Origin: DATAOG01 sp963753685
GTDB lineage: Bacteria > Pseudomonadota > Alphaproteobacteria > Geminicoccales > Geminicoccaceae
NCBI GenBank assembly: GCA_963753685.1
Contig: CAVWDE010000002.1
Coordinates: forward strand, 372,001-436,000
DNA: 64,000 bases
Direction: 5' to 3'
In this document: positions 7,364-16,878 of the stretch, piece after piece
How the letters are laid out: every line of letters begins with the position of its first letter
Position numbering within the stretch: position 1 is the stretch's first letter
The notes under the pieces: model-generated
Told to the model about the DNA's origin: nothing
What the model saw: only the letters and a program-made list of their open reading frames with translations
Databases searched by the model: none
Made by a program: the position numbers and the translations under genes

Positions 7364-8158
7364 TCAGGCGGCGCGCAGCCGGGCCACCAGCGCCCGGTGC
7401 AGGGCGGTGGTGCCGGCGGCGGCGAGCCCGCTGTGGCGGACCGCCGGTTTGTTGAGGATCAACGGCGCGCCATCGGCCTCGCTGATGCGGCCGCCGGCCT
7501 CGCCGATCACCAGGGCCGCGGCGGCGAGGTCCCAGTCGTGGCTGGCGCGCAACGAGATCAGGCCGTCGAAGCGGCCGGCGGCGACCAGGGCGAGCTTGTA
7601 GGCGAGCGAGCCCATGGTGGTGAACTGGGCTTCGGGGACCAGTTTCGGCCAGTCGCGCTGGGTGATCTCGGTGCGGCTCGACAGCAGCCGGGCGCCGGCC
7701 AGGTCGCGGTGGTCGCTGATCCGCATCCGGACCCCGTTCAGCCGCGCGCCGCCGTCCCGCTGCGCCTCGAAATGCTCGTCGGTCGCGGGGTTGAGCACGG
7801 CGCCCAGTACGGGCGCGCCCTCGACCACCAGCGCGATGCTGACCGCGAATTCGGGCACGCCTTCGGCGAACGCCCGGGTGCCGTCGATCGGATCGACCAT
7901 CCAGACCCGGCGGCGCCGGGTCCGCGAGCCGTCGTCGGCGCGCTCCTCGGACAGCCAGCCATCCTCCGGCCGGGCGCCGATCAAAATGTCGTGAAGCAGG
8001 CGGTCGATCGCGAGATCGGCCTCGGTGACCACCTGGCCGGGGCCCTTGTACCAGTGGCCGGGCCCGGCGCGGAACTGCTCGAGTGCGAGCGCGCCCGCCG
8101 CGGTGACCGCCCGCCGCAGCAGCCGTCGGTCCGCTTCGAGGTCGGGACCGTCGCTCAC
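7364..8158 (-). CDS. Inositol monophosphatase / CysQ-family phosphatase
   Basis: A 264-residue magnesium-dependent phosphatase of the IMPase superfamily. The metal-binding residues are present: SEERAD (E71-72), DPIDGTRAF (D89, D92) and the C-terminal WDLAAAALVIGEAGG. The short form with DPIDGTRAF and KGPGQVVTEADLAID resembles CysQ (3',5'-bisphosphate nucleotidase) as much as inositol or histidinol phosphatases, and the substrate is not settled. GTG 8158 is the start: GTGA overlaps the stop of pmbA, so the two are translationally coupled. Confidence 0.85.
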   Translation of the reverse strand: MSDGPDLEADRRLLRRAVTAAGALALEQFRAGPGHWYKGPGQVVTEADLAIDRLLHDILIGARPEDGWLSEERADDGSRTRRRRVWMVDPIDGTRAFAEGVPEFAVSIALVVEGAPVLGAVLNPATDEHFEAQRDGGARLNGVRMRISDHRDLAGARLLSSRTEITQRDWPKLVPEAQFTTMGSLAYKLALVAAGRFDGLISLRASHDWDLAAAALVIGEAGGRISEADGAPLILNKPAVRHSGLAAAGTTALHRALVARLRAA

Positions 8159-9498
8159 TGGCCGGCCACGGTCATGCCGTCGATGCGCAGGGTCGGCGCG
8201 TCGATGCCATAGCGGAACTCGAGGTCGTCGGCCGGGGACAGGTGCTGGAACATGTCGATCAGGTTGCCCGCGACGGTGATCTCGCTCACCGGCCAGGCGA
8301 GCGCGCCGTCCTCGATCCAGAACCCGGCCGCGCCCCGGCTGTAGTCGCCGGTGACGTAGTTGATCCCCATGCCGAGCATCTCGATGATGTAGACGCCTTC
8401 CTTGATGTCGGACATCAGCTCGTCCGGGCTGACCCCGCCCGCCTCGAGATAGGCGTTCGAAGGCGCGGGCGAGGGCGGCGAGGTGACGCCGCGGGCCGCG
8501 TGGCCGGTGGTCTCGAGACCGAGCTGGCGGGCCGAGGCGCAATCCAGGAGCCAGGTCGTCAGCACGCCGGCATCGACCAGCTGGCGGCGCCGGGCGCCGA
8601 TGCCCTCGGCATCGAAGCTACTGGAGCGCAGCCCGTCGGCCCGCTGCGGATCGTCGGTGATGGTCACGCCCGGCGGGAAGATCCGCGCGCCGAGCTTGTC
8701 TTTGAGGAAGGTCGTGCCGCGGGCGACCGCGGGCCCGGCGATCGCGCTCGCGAGATGGCGGACGATGCCGGAAGCGACCCGCGGATCGAACACGACCGGC
8801 AGGCTCCGGCTCCTGACCTTGCGCGGATTGAGCCGGCCGAGCGTGCGCTTCGCGGCCCGGCGGCCGAGTTCGGCGGGATCGGGCAGATCCTTGAGGCGGA
8901 CCACGGTCGCGACCTCGTAGTCGCGCTCCATCTTGCCGTTGGCGCCTGCGATCACCGCGGCACTCAGGCTGTGGCGCGAGCGCGCCGTGCTGCCGGCGAA
9001 GCCGTTGCTGGCGACCAGCGTCGTGCGCGTGCGCGACCAGCCGGCCTCGGCACCCTCGGAATTGCTGATGCCGGGTTCGGCCAGCGCCGCGTCCTCGGCG
9101 GCGGCGGCGAGTGCGGCGAGGGTCTCGGCGGCCGGCTCCTGGCCGTCATCCAGGTCGAGCTCGGGCACCTCGCGGGCGATCTGATCCGGCGCCGCGAGGC
9201 CGGCGTAGCGGTCCTCGGGCACCGCCCGCGCGATCGCGAGCGCGCTCTCGACCAGCCGCTGCAGGCTCGCCACGCTGAGGTCGCCGGTCGAGACCAGGGC
9301 CTGGCGCCGGCCGACGAACACGCGCAGGCCAAGGTCGGAGCCCTCGGCACGCTCGATCTTCTCCAGTTTGCCAAGGCGGCGCTTGGCGCTCAGGCCGGCG
9401 CTCTCCACCAGCATGGCATCGGCGGCATCGGCGCCCGCCTTCCTGGCGCGGGCAAGCAGGTCGTCGAGGAGGTCGAGCCTGCGGTCGGCCTGGGTCAT
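8155..9498 (-). CDS. pmbA: TldE/PmbA family metalloprotease-like protein
   Basis: A 447-residue member of the TldD/TldE family; the TldD-TldE heterodimer degrades unfolded peptides and matures some RiPPs. Marks are the N-terminal SGLSAKRRLGKLEKIERAEG, RVFVGRRQALVSTGDLS, FDPRVASGIVRHLASAIAG, and the C-terminal GEST-type region with MLGMGINYVTGDYSRGAAGF. It lacks the HExxxH of TldD, as expected for the TldE partner. No tldD is in the window. It is first in a two-gene unit with the IMPase-like gene. Confidence 0.92.
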   Translation of the reverse strand: MTQADRRLDLLDDLLARARKAGADAADAMLVESAGLSAKRRLGKLEKIERAEGSDLGLRVFVGRRQALVSTGDLSVASLQRLVESALAIARAVPEDRYAGLAAPDQIAREVPELDLDDGQEPAAETLAALAAAAEDAALAEPGISNSEGAEAGWSRTRTTLVASNGFAGSTARSRHSLSAAVIAGANGKMERDYEVATVVRLKDLPDPAELGRRAAKRTLGRLNPRKVRSRSLPVVFDPRVASGIVRHLASAIAGPAVARGTTFLKDKLGARIFPPGVTITDDPQRADGLRSSSFDAEGIGARRRQLVDAGVLTTWLLDCASARQLGLETTGHAARGVTSPPSPAPSNAYLEAGGVSPDELMSDIKEGVYIIEMLGMGINYVTGDYSRGAAGFWIEDGALAWPVSEITVAGNLIDMFQHLSPADDLEFRYGIDAPTLRIDGMTVAGQ

Positions 9499-9625
9499 CG
9501 CTCACCAGCAATCGTGGGTTCAGAGCCGGTGTCGCAGATATGGTCACGCGTTCAGTCGTCCGCCACGCCCTCGCGGCAAATTCCGCTGGCGCCGGCAGCC
9601 AGCGCGGGCGGCGGCGACCCCGGCC

Positions 9626-9964
9626 TCAAAGGGCCAGCACCAATCGCAGGCCGTGATCGATCTCGCGCATCTTCGCGCTGGCGACATTGCCGACGTGTCG
9701 GATCAGCCGGCTCCGATCCAACGTCGCCAGCTGCGACGCGTTCACGACCGATGGTCGATCGAGCCCCGTGTCGCGCGGCGACACGTAGACATTGCCGGGG
9801 AAAGCGCTGAGCCGGAGGTTGCTGGTGATCGCGGCGACCACCACGGTCCCCACCCGGCTGCGGTTCAAGGGGTCCGCCTGGATGATCACGACCGGGCGAC
9901 CAAACCCGGGTTCCGAACCGGCCGGTTCGGGAAGCTCCGCCCACCAGACCTCGCCCCGCTGCAC
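9626..9964 (-). CDS. PemK/MazF-type toxin (mRNA interferase)
   Basis: A 112-residue endoribonuclease-type toxin. It starts with the family hallmark RGEVWWAELPEP, then GRPVVIIQADPLNRS, TVVVAAITSN, and NASQLATLDRSRL. GTG start directly abuts the antitoxin stop codon (TAG-GTG), so expression is coupled and toxin translation depends on the antitoxin. Family members cut mRNA at short motifs, giving growth arrest. The sequence looks intact. Confidence 0.93.
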   Translation of the reverse strand: MQRGEVWWAELPEPAGSEPGFGRPVVIIQADPLNRSRVGTVVVAAITSNLRLSAFPGNVYVSPRDTGLDRPSVVNASQLATLDRSRLIRHVGNVASAKMREIDHGLRLVLAL

Positions 9965-10207
9965 CTACCATTCGACCTTGCGCAGCGTCTCGAGCTGGAG
10001 GGCGTCGAGCACCGGATCGAGCTTCGTGGCGTCCGGGTCGGCGTCGACGATCTCGTTGATCCGCCTGGTGATGGCCTCGTCCGAATGCCGCTCCAGATAG
10101 GCGCGCAGCGCATCGGCAAACAGCTGGCTGCGTGACTTACCGAGGCGCCTTGCGAGCTGCTCGGCGGCTTCGAACAAGGGATCGGGGATCGAGATCGCGG
10201 TCTTCAT
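9965..10207 (-). CDS. Ribbon-helix-helix antitoxin of the PemK/MazF module
   Basis: An 80-residue protein, MKTAISIPDPLFEAAEQLAR at the start, which is the beta-strand and first helix of a CopG/MazE-like ribbon-helix-helix, followed by GKSRSQLFADALRAYLERH. The acidic C-terminal half (DADPDATKLDPVLDAL) would wrap the toxin. It is upstream of and adjacent to the toxin gene. Such antitoxins repress their own promoter; an A+T-rich stretch just upstream at about 10205-10245 (GGTATAACTACGGTCATACC) is a plausible operator. Confidence 0.9.
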   Translation of the reverse strand: MKTAISIPDPLFEAAEQLARRLGKSRSQLFADALRAYLERHSDEAITRRINEIVDADPDATKLDPVLDALQLETLRKVEW

Positions 10208-10309
10208 GGCGAAATGGTATAACTACGGTCATACCAGAGGTCAAGCAGGAGGGCGAGACGTCAAGCAAGAGGGAAGGCCAGCGCTCGGCCATAGCCCGCA
10301 GGTCGGCGC

Positions 10310-11218
10310 TCAGTTCGGCTTGCCGCGCTCGGACAGCCAGATGCCGCCGAGGACGAGGCAGAGGGCCAGACCGTGGAACGGCTCGAAGGGCTCCTTGAGG
10401 ATAAGGAGAGCCAGGATCGAGGCGAACACCGGCACCAGGTTGACGAACACGCCTGCCCGGCTCGGGCCGATCAGCGCCACGCCCTGGATGAAGAAGATCT
10501 GCGCCAGAAAGGAGGGGAACAGCGTGACCAGGCCGAGGATGATCCAGCCGGTCGCGGTCGGCCATTGGAATTGGCTGAACGCCGCCTCGGTCAGCGCCAG
10601 CGGCAGCGAGGTGAGGAACGCAGCACCCGCCATCACGGTGAACAGGCCGAGCGCGGATGCCTTCGGGCGGCGGCGCAAGGCCAGGATATAGCCGGCATAG
10701 AGGGCGCAGGCAGCGATCAACAAAAGATCGCCGAAGTTGAACCTGAACGTCGCCAGCCGCGCGAGGTCGCCGCCGCAGGTGACGATGACGACGCCGAGCA
10801 GGGTCACGAGCACGCCGGCCGCCTGCAGGCCGCCGACCGGGGTCCGATCGACCACCAGAGCGCCGGCCAGGACGAACACCGGCACCGCGCCCTGGATGAT
10901 TCCGAGGTTGACGGCCGTGGTCGAATGGGCGGCGATGTAGTAGAGCGCGTTGAAGGCCGTGAAGCCGATCGCCCCCATGGCCGACACGAACATCAGGCGC
11001 GGGCGGATGGCCGGCCAGTCGCGCCGGACCTGGGTGTGAGCGAACACCCCGAGCAGGCCCAGCGCGCCCAGCCAGCGCAAGGTGACCAGCGCCATGGGCG
11101 AGACCTCGCCGACCGCAAGCCGCCCGAAGATCGCGTTGGCGCCCCAGCAGAGCGCGGTGAGGGTGAGCAGGAGATATGCCCGCCCGCTGCCTCGGACGTG
11201 CGGCGCCTGCGTGGTCAT
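10310..11218 (-). CDS. EamA/DMT-family permease
   Basis: A 302-residue integral membrane protein with about ten hydrophobic segments arranged as two EamA repeats, for example YLLLTLTALCWGANAIFGRL at the start and GVFVNLVPVFASILALLIL near the end. EamA proteins export amino acids, metabolites or drugs; the substrate is not predictable. The frame allows an ATG six codons upstream (11236); ATG 11218 is used because the preceding residues are not hydrophobic. It stands alone between the toxin module and a UbiD gene. Confidence 0.88.
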   Translation of the reverse strand: MTTQAPHVRGSGRAYLLLTLTALCWGANAIFGRLAVGEVSPMALVTLRWLGALGLLGVFAHTQVRRDWPAIRPRLMFVSAMGAIGFTAFNALYYIAAHSTTAVNLGIIQGAVPVFVLAGALVVDRTPVGGLQAAGVLVTLLGVVIVTCGGDLARLATFRFNFGDLLLIAACALYAGYILALRRRPKASALGLFTVMAGAAFLTSLPLALTEAAFSQFQWPTATGWIILGLVTLFPSFLAQIFFIQGVALIGPSRAGVFVNLVPVFASILALLILKEPFEPFHGLALCLVLGGIWLSERGKPN

Positions 11219-11290
11219 GCAAGGCTGAAAGAGCATGCGCCCGGCAGGCTGCCCGCAATCGGCCCGTGGATCGGTCTCACGGCCTTAAGG

Positions 11291-12784
11291 CTACTTCCAG
11301 ATCGGCCGGCCGGAACCGGGCAGGCCGAGCTCGGGCCAGCGCTCGGTGACCCGGGCGACGATGTCGTCCGACATGCGGATCTTGGTGCCCCAGTCGCGTT
11401 TGGTCTCGGGCGGCCATTTGTTGGTGGCGTCGATGCCGAGCTTGGAGCCGAGGCCCGATTCCGGCGAGGCAAAGTCCAGATAGTCGATCGGCGTGCTTTC
11501 CAGGATCGTGAGGTCGCGCGCGGGGTCGACTCGCGTGGAGATGGCCCAGACCACGTCCGGCCAGCTGCGGGCACAGATGTCGTCGTCGGTGACGATCACG
11601 AACTTGGTGTACATGAACTGGCGCAGGTAGGACCAGACGCCGAGCATCACGCGCTTGGCGTGGCCGGGATAGGCCTTCTTGATGGTCACCACGGCGACCC
11701 GGTAGGAGCAGCCCTCGGGCGGCAGCCAGAAGTCCACGACCTCGGGGAACTGCTGGCGGAAGAGCGGGAGAAAAACCTCGTTCAGGGCCTCGCCGAGGAC
11801 CGAGGGCTCGTCGGGCGGCCGGCCGGTGAACGTTGAAAGATAGATCGGCTCGCGGCGCATGGTCATGGCGGTGACCGTGAACACCGGGAATTTCTCGACC
11901 GCGTTGTAGTAGCCGGTGTGATCGCCATAGGGGCCCTCGTCGCCATAGTCCGTGAGGCTGACCAGGCCCTCGAGCACGATCTCGGCGGCGGCCGGCACCT
12001 TGAGGGGCACCGAGACGCAGTCGACCAAGTCGACCCGCTTGCCGCGCAGGAGGCCCGCGAACTGGTATTCCGACATGGTGTCCGGGACCGGGGTGACCGC
12101 AGCCAGGATGGTGCCGGGATCGGCGCCGATCACAGCGGCCGCGGGCAGGGGGTCGGGGCGCGCGGCCTGCCAGCGGCGATGGTGCTGGGCGCCGCCCCGG
12201 TGCTTCAGCCAGCGCATCAGGGTGGTCGTGCGGCCGGTGACCTGCATCCGGTAGATGCCGAGGTTGAAGCCGTCGGCCGGGTCGCCGCCCGGTCCGCGGG
12301 TCACCACCAGCGGCCAGGTGATCAGCGGTGCGGGTTCGCCCGGCCAGCAGGTCTGGACCGGCAGGCGGCCGAGGTCGATGGCGGCGCCTTCGAGCACCAC
12401 CTCCTGGCAGGGCGCGCGCCCGACGGTCCTGGGCTTCATGGTCAGGGCCGCCTTCAGCAGCGGCACCATCTCAACGGCCTCGCGCCAGCCGCCAGGGGGT
12501 TCCGGCTGCTTGAGCAACGCCAGCAGCTGCCCGAGCTTCTGCAGGTCGCCCGGCTCGCGGTTCATGCCCCAGGCGACCCGCTCGACCGTGCCGAACAGGT
12601 TGGCGAGCACCGGCATGGCGCTGCCCTCGACGTTCTCGAACAGCACCGCCGGCCCCCGCTCGGCGAGCAGCCGGGTGTGGATCTCGGTGATCTCGAGCAC
12701 CGGCGAGACCGGCGCCTTGACGCGCACCAGCCGGCCGGTCCGCTCCAGGTGGTCGATGAAGTCGCGCAAGGAGTCGTAGGCCAT
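11291..12784 (-). CDS. UbiD-family decarboxylase
   Basis: A 497-residue prenylated-FMN-dependent decarboxylase. Signatures: GIYRMQVTGRTTTLMRWLKH then RGGAQHHRRW (prFMN/metal-binding region), FAGLLRGKRVDLVDC, and GDEGPYGDHTGYYN (active-site Glu region), ending in the C-terminal domain with ATNKWPPETKRDWG. Length equals that of E. coli UbiD, so the likely role is decarboxylation of the polyprenyl-4-hydroxybenzoate ubiquinone precursor. Other aromatic acids cannot be excluded. No ubiX lies nearby. Confidence 0.9.
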   Translation of the reverse strand: MAYDSLRDFIDHLERTGRLVRVKAPVSPVLEITEIHTRLLAERGPAVLFENVEGSAMPVLANLFGTVERVAWGMNREPGDLQKLGQLLALLKQPEPPGGWREAVEMVPLLKAALTMKPRTVGRAPCQEVVLEGAAIDLGRLPVQTCWPGEPAPLITWPLVVTRGPGGDPADGFNLGIYRMQVTGRTTTLMRWLKHRGGAQHHRRWQAARPDPLPAAAVIGADPGTILAAVTPVPDTMSEYQFAGLLRGKRVDLVDCVSVPLKVPAAAEIVLEGLVSLTDYGDEGPYGDHTGYYNAVEKFPVFTVTAMTMRREPIYLSTFTGRPPDEPSVLGEALNEVFLPLFRQQFPEVVDFWLPPEGCSYRVAVVTIKKAYPGHAKRVMLGVWSYLRQFMYTKFVIVTDDDICARSWPDVVWAISTRVDPARDLTILESTPIDYLDFASPESGLGSKLGIDATNKWPPETKRDWGTKIRMSDDIVARVTERWPELGLPGSGRPIWK

Positions 12785-13296
12785 GGCGGGTTCAGCCGCG
12801 GGCCATGGCGGCCAAGCCCCCGAGGCCGATGGCCGGGGTGCCCACGCCGCCAGCTCCGGTTGCCGGCCGATGCTGTCCCGTTAACGATTTGTCAACCATT
12901 GACGCCTAGCGTGATCAACGGTCCATGCGATCCTGGGAGTCCGCCGCCGCCAAAAACGGGACCGGGATTCCCATGGTCGCATGGACCTTCCAAAGAGAGA
13001 GCTGGCTGTCGTTGCCGCGAACGTGATTCTGTCCGGCAGTTCCTGGTGCGGCATTGCCTTCTGGCGGGTCCGCCCCGGGCCTTCGGGCGGGTCCGCCCCG
13101 GGCCTTCTGGCGGGTCTGCCCCGGGCCTTCTGGCGGGTCTGCCCCGGGCCTTCTGGCGGGTCTGCCCCGGGCCTTCTGGCGGGGTCTGCCCCGGGCCTTC
13201 TGGCGGGTCCGACCCGGGCCTTCTGGCGGGTCTGCCCCGGGCCTTCTGGCGGGTCCGACCCGAGCCTTCTGGCGTGTCCAAGCCGAATGAGCGTCC
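12785..13296. other. 512-bp gene-free stretch with a CtrA-like site and a repeat array
   Basis: The stretch lies between ubiD and the upstream redoxin gene, both on the minus strand. It has an A+T-rich spot with TTAACGATTTGTCAA at 12881-12895, one base off a CtrA box, and then a 23-bp tandem array. Frames through the array are open in several phases only because 23 is not a multiple of three; none is a gene. Confidence 0.65.
13056..13286. repeat. 23-bp tandem repeat array, 10 copies
   Basis: Ten head-to-tail copies of a unit beginning GCCTTCTGGCGGGTCTGCCC and ending CGG. Copies differ at a few positions, mainly TCTGCCC, TCCGCCC or TCCGACC near the 3' half. Copy 6 has one extra G (24 bp), and the last two are degenerate. 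The array stops ten bases from the 3' end of the redoxin gene. There are no unique spacers, so it is not CRISPR. Confidence 0.92.
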
Positions 13297-13848
<552 letters not shown>

Positions 13849-13987
13849 GGGTGATCGCTCCGTTGTCGAGATTGCCAGCCCTCTATCTAGCGCGCCGCGC
13901 GCGGCCTGACGAGGCGCTCGCGACCCCACGCCCGCCGGGATCGGGAACGCGACCCGATCGCTCCAATCGGGCCGCCGGAGCTTGCCC

Positions 13988-14701
13988 TCACACGCCCTCG
14001 GCTGCGGCCAGCTCGCGGATGCGGTCCGGCGCTCCCTTCAGCCGGTGCACCCGGCCGACCGCCTTCTGCTTGGGCAGGGTGCCGATGCCAAGGCCGAGCA
14101 GGCCGAGGTAGAAGACCGTCCCGAGCAGCAGCACGACCTGCCCCGGCAGGGGGCCGACGGCGGTCCGGGCCCACAGCTCCGGGAACGAGTTGATCGGGGT
14201 CGGATGGATGCCGATCTTGCCCCAGTAGCTGACGATCTGGACGGCGAAGATCCAGCTGTAGTTGCGCCGCAGCCGGCGGCCGGCGGCTTCGAAGATGCTG
14301 ATGTGGAAGTGAATGTCGGCGTAGTCCTCGGCCAGAACCTCGCCCCAGCCGTTGTCCATGCGCAGGCCCTGGCCGCGCAGGATCGGGCCGTAGAAGCAGG
14401 TCTCCATGACCCGGACGCGCGTCCGCCAGATGTCGAAGAAGCGGTAGCGGCGGGCTTCGAAGATCAGAAAGACCGCGACCAGGAACGAGACCAGCACCAT
14501 CGGCAGCGGCGAGGCGGCCGCACTGCTGTAGGTCGCCGAGATGGCGATGCCGGTGGTCACCACCGCCCAGTTGGTGCTGGTGTCGAGCCGGGTCCGCCAG
14601 ACCTTGCTGCGGTACATCTCGCCCCGATAGAGATGGGCGATGGCGCCGATCTCTGCCGGGCCGAACTGGGTCTGCTCCACCGGAATGTCGATTTCGGCCA
14701 T
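13988..14701 (-). CDS. DUF2270 integral membrane protein
   Basis: A 237-residue membrane protein recognised as DUF2270 by the run LYRGEMYRSKVWRTRLDTST then NWAVVTTGIAIS and IFEARRYRFFDIWRTRVRVM. It has two hydrophobic segments near residues 50-85 and one or two near 165-215 (VVLLLGTVFYLGLLGLGIG). Function is unknown. ATG 14701 has a strong AGGGAGG ribosome-binding site. It is transcribed divergently from the MFS transporter across a 139-bp gap containing a long palindrome. Confidence 0.85.
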   Translation of the reverse strand: MAEIDIPVEQTQFGPAEIGAIAHLYRGEMYRSKVWRTRLDTSTNWAVVTTGIAISATYSSAAASPLPMVLVSFLVAVFLIFEARRYRFFDIWRTRVRVMETCFYGPILRGQGLRMDNGWGEVLAEDYADIHFHISIFEAAGRRLRRNYSWIFAVQIVSYWGKIGIHPTPINSFPELWARTAVGPLPGQVVLLLGTVFYLGLLGLGIGTLPKQKAVGRVHRLKGAPDRIRELAAAEGV

Positions 14702-14808
14702 GGCCGGATCCTCCCTGCGCCGAGGCGGTCTCCCACGCCCAGTATAGCGCGGCCGCGGTCCGCAGGCGTCTGTCAAGCGCGCCGTGGCGCTTTCCGTTCG
14801 AGGCTTGT

Positions 14809-14828
14809 GCCCGGCGCGCGCGCCGGGC
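14809..14828. promoter_or_regulatory. Perfect 20-bp palindrome upstream of the MFS gene
   Basis: GCCCGGCGCGCGCGCCGGGC reads the same on both strands. It ends 12 bases before the MFS start codon, in the divergent promoter region shared with DUF2270. It could be a repressor operator, or a hairpin in the leader occluding the ribosome-binding site. Its 14-base core recurs at 44312-44329. Confidence 0.5.
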
Positions 14829-14840
14829 ATACCCCAGGCC

Positions 14841-16124
14841 ATGACTTCTCCCGCATCCCGTCTCGGGCAGGTCTCGTGGGCGCTCTACGACCTGGCGAGC
14901 GCCGCCTTCTCGGTGGTGATCATCACCTTCGTCTACGCCACCTATTTCACCAAGGGGATCGCGGCCGACGACGTCCGCGGCACCGCCGAATGGGGCTGGG
15001 CGATGTCGGCGAGCGGCATCGCGATCGCCTTGCTGAGCCCGGTGCTCGGCGCGATCGCCGACGCCGGCGGGAGGCGCAAGCCCTGGCTGTTCGCCTGGAC
15101 CCTGGTCGCGGTGGCCGGCTGCTGTCTGCTCTGGTTCGGCCGGCCGACGCCTGAGGTCGCAGTAAAGATCCTGGTGGTGGCGGGGCTCACCAACCTCGCC
15201 TTCGAGATCGCCGGCGTGTTCTACAATGCGATGCTGCCCGAGATCGTCACCCGGGAGTACATCGGTCGGCTGTCCGGCTGGTCCTGGGGACTGGGCTACG
15301 CCGGCGGCCTCGTGTGCCTGACCATCGTCCTCTACGGCTTCATCCAGGCCGACCCGCCGCCGTTCGGCCTCGATCGCAGCCAGGCGGAGGATGTGCGCAT
15401 CTGCGGGCCGCTGGTCGGCGCCTGGCTCGCGCTGTTCAGCCTGCCGTTGTTCCTGTTCACGCCCGATCGACCGAGCACCGCCGTGGCGGCCGCCGAAGCG
15501 ATCCGCCGCGGGCTCGCCCAGCTCCGGCGCACCTTCGCCCACATCGGACGCTATCGCGAGATCGGCCGTTTCCTGATCGCGCGCATGATCTACACCGACG
15601 GGCTGAACACGCTGTTCGCGTTCGGCGGCATCTACGCCGCCGGCACCTTCGGCATGGCGATGGCCGAGGTGATCAAGTTCGGCATCCTTTTGAACGTCAC
15701 CGCGGGGCTCGGCGCGCTCGCCTTCGCCTGGATCGACGACTGGCTGGGCGCCAAGCGGACCATCCTGATCGCGCTCGTGGGCCTGCTCGCCGCCGGCACC
15801 GCAGCGGTGATCGCGACCGACCCGCTCGCCTTCTGGATCGCGGGCGGCGTGCTCGGGATCTTCGTCGGGCCGACCCAGGCCGCGAGCCGCTCGCTGATGG
15901 CGCGCCTGGCACCCGCCGAGGTCCGCACCGAGATGTTCGGCCTCTATGCGCTGACCGGCAAGATCACCGCCTACATCGGCCCCTTCCTGCTCGGCACGGT
16001 GACCTTCTGGACCGGCAGCCAACGGCTCGGCATCGCCACGATCCTGGTCTTTTTCGTGATCGGCGGCATCCTCCTCTGGCCGCTCAAGGAGCCGGAGGCA
16101 GGCGAGCCGGTCGTGCCGGGCTAG
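14841..16124 (+). CDS. MFS transporter, UMF1/Atg22-like
   Basis: A 427-residue permease with 11-12 hydrophobic segments. The opening SWALYDLASAAFSVVIITFV then YATYF and the motif FYNAMLPEIV with GRLSGWSWGLGYAGG are hallmarks of the UMF1 (vacuole-effluxer-like) MFS subfamily. Later marks are IYTDGLNTLFAFGGIYA and GPTQAASRSLMARL. Substrates of bacterial members are unknown; amino acids are possible by analogy with Atg22. ATG 14841 is preferred over an upstream start at 14784 that would run through the palindrome. Confidence 0.88.
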   Translation: MTSPASRLGQVSWALYDLASAAFSVVIITFVYATYFTKGIAADDVRGTAEWGWAMSASGIAIALLSPVLGAIADAGGRRKPWLFAWTLVAVAGCCLLWFGRPTPEVAVKILVVAGLTNLAFEIAGVFYNAMLPEIVTREYIGRLSGWSWGLGYAGGLVCLTIVLYGFIQADPPPFGLDRSQAEDVRICGPLVGAWLALFSLPLFLFTPDRPSTAVAAAEAIRRGLAQLRRTFAHIGRYREIGRFLIARMIYTDGLNTLFAFGGIYAAGTFGMAMAEVIKFGILLNVTAGLGALAFAWIDDWLGAKRTILIALVGLLAAGTAAVIATDPLAFWIAGGVLGIFVGPTQAASRSLMARLAPAEVRTEMFGLYALTGKITAYIGPFLLGTVTFWTGSQRLGIATILVFFVIGGILLWPLKEPEAGEPVVPG

Positions 16125-16615
16125 AAGCGGATGCGGGCGCCGAGCTTCAGGACCTGGGCGTCGAGCTTCAGGCCCTGGGCCTCGGTCGTGCGGGCATCGG
16201 TACGCTCGCCCTCGTCCAGGACCAGCCGGTAGGACGGCACCAGCGACAGGCCCGCGAGCGGGTCGAGGTCGATCCCGACCTCACCATAGAGCGGCGGCGC
16301 ATCACCCGGGCTCCGCCCCGCAGGCGAGGTCCGCCCGAGATGGATATCGAGATGCATCCGACGCTCGCTCTCGGGCGGTGCCAGGAGATCGGCTCCTGGC
16401 GCGGCAGGAGCCGTCTCGGCGCCGAAAGCCGAGCCGTCCAAGCTCAAGGCCTGGGGACCGACATCGAGGCTGAGATTGTGCTTGATGGCAGCCGCTGCCG
16501 GCGGGGTCGCCGGTTGCTGACCCGCCAGACGGGGCTCCGCCGCCAGGCAGGTGCTGGCGACCCCGACCCAGACGGCCAGCACAAGCGGCGGCCAGCACCA
16601 CATGACTTCCCCCAA
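16121..16615 (-). CDS. Secreted hypothetical protein
   Basis: A 164-residue protein with a signal peptide (hydrophobic PPLVLAVWVGVASTCLA, likely cleaved near AAEP). The mature part is proline/alanine rich, then has alternating strands ending in LKLDAQVLKLGARIRF. The terminal phenylalanine and the alternating pattern suggest a small outer-membrane or beta-strand protein, but I recognise no family. It converges on the MFS gene with a four-base overlap. An internal ATG at 16603 is an alternative start. Confidence 0.6.
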   Translation of the reverse strand: MGEVMWCWPPLVLAVWVGVASTCLAAEPRLAGQQPATPPAAAAIKHNLSLDVGPQALSLDGSAFGAETAPAAPGADLLAPPESERRMHLDIHLGRTSPAGRSPGDAPPLYGEVGIDLDPLAGLSLVPSYRLVLDEGERTDARTTEAQGLKLDAQVLKLGARIRF

Positions 16616-16878
16616 CCTCCGTCGATCGATGCCCGGCTCTCCTGGATCGCGACTGGCAGCGCCTTCGCCATCGTGGCAACTTGGCTACCCGAGCACGAAC
16701 GTCGAGAGCTTCTGCGCTGGCACTAGCCGGACCGGAAGCCGATGGCCAGCCCTGAATCGGCCGGCAGGTGTCGTTTCGCCCACACTGCGACCTTTTGGCC
16801 ACAGTTCGCTGGCGGCATGCTAAACTATGGGTCGCCGCTCGCCACCATGGAGACGATCGCGCTGCGCGAGAGGGAGCC

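Noticed and set aside
12881..12895. Third CtrA box
   Set aside because: TTAACGATTTGTCAA has a mismatch in the second half; kept only as a note in the intergenic entry.
13056..13286. Possible CRISPR array
   Set aside because: Units are directly adjacent with no unique spacers, and there are no cas genes; it is a simple tandem repeat.
13887..16022. A 711-residue minus-strand frame
   Set aside because: Antisense to the MFS transporter, then out-of-frame with DUF2270; composition is shadow-like and the true genes are clear.
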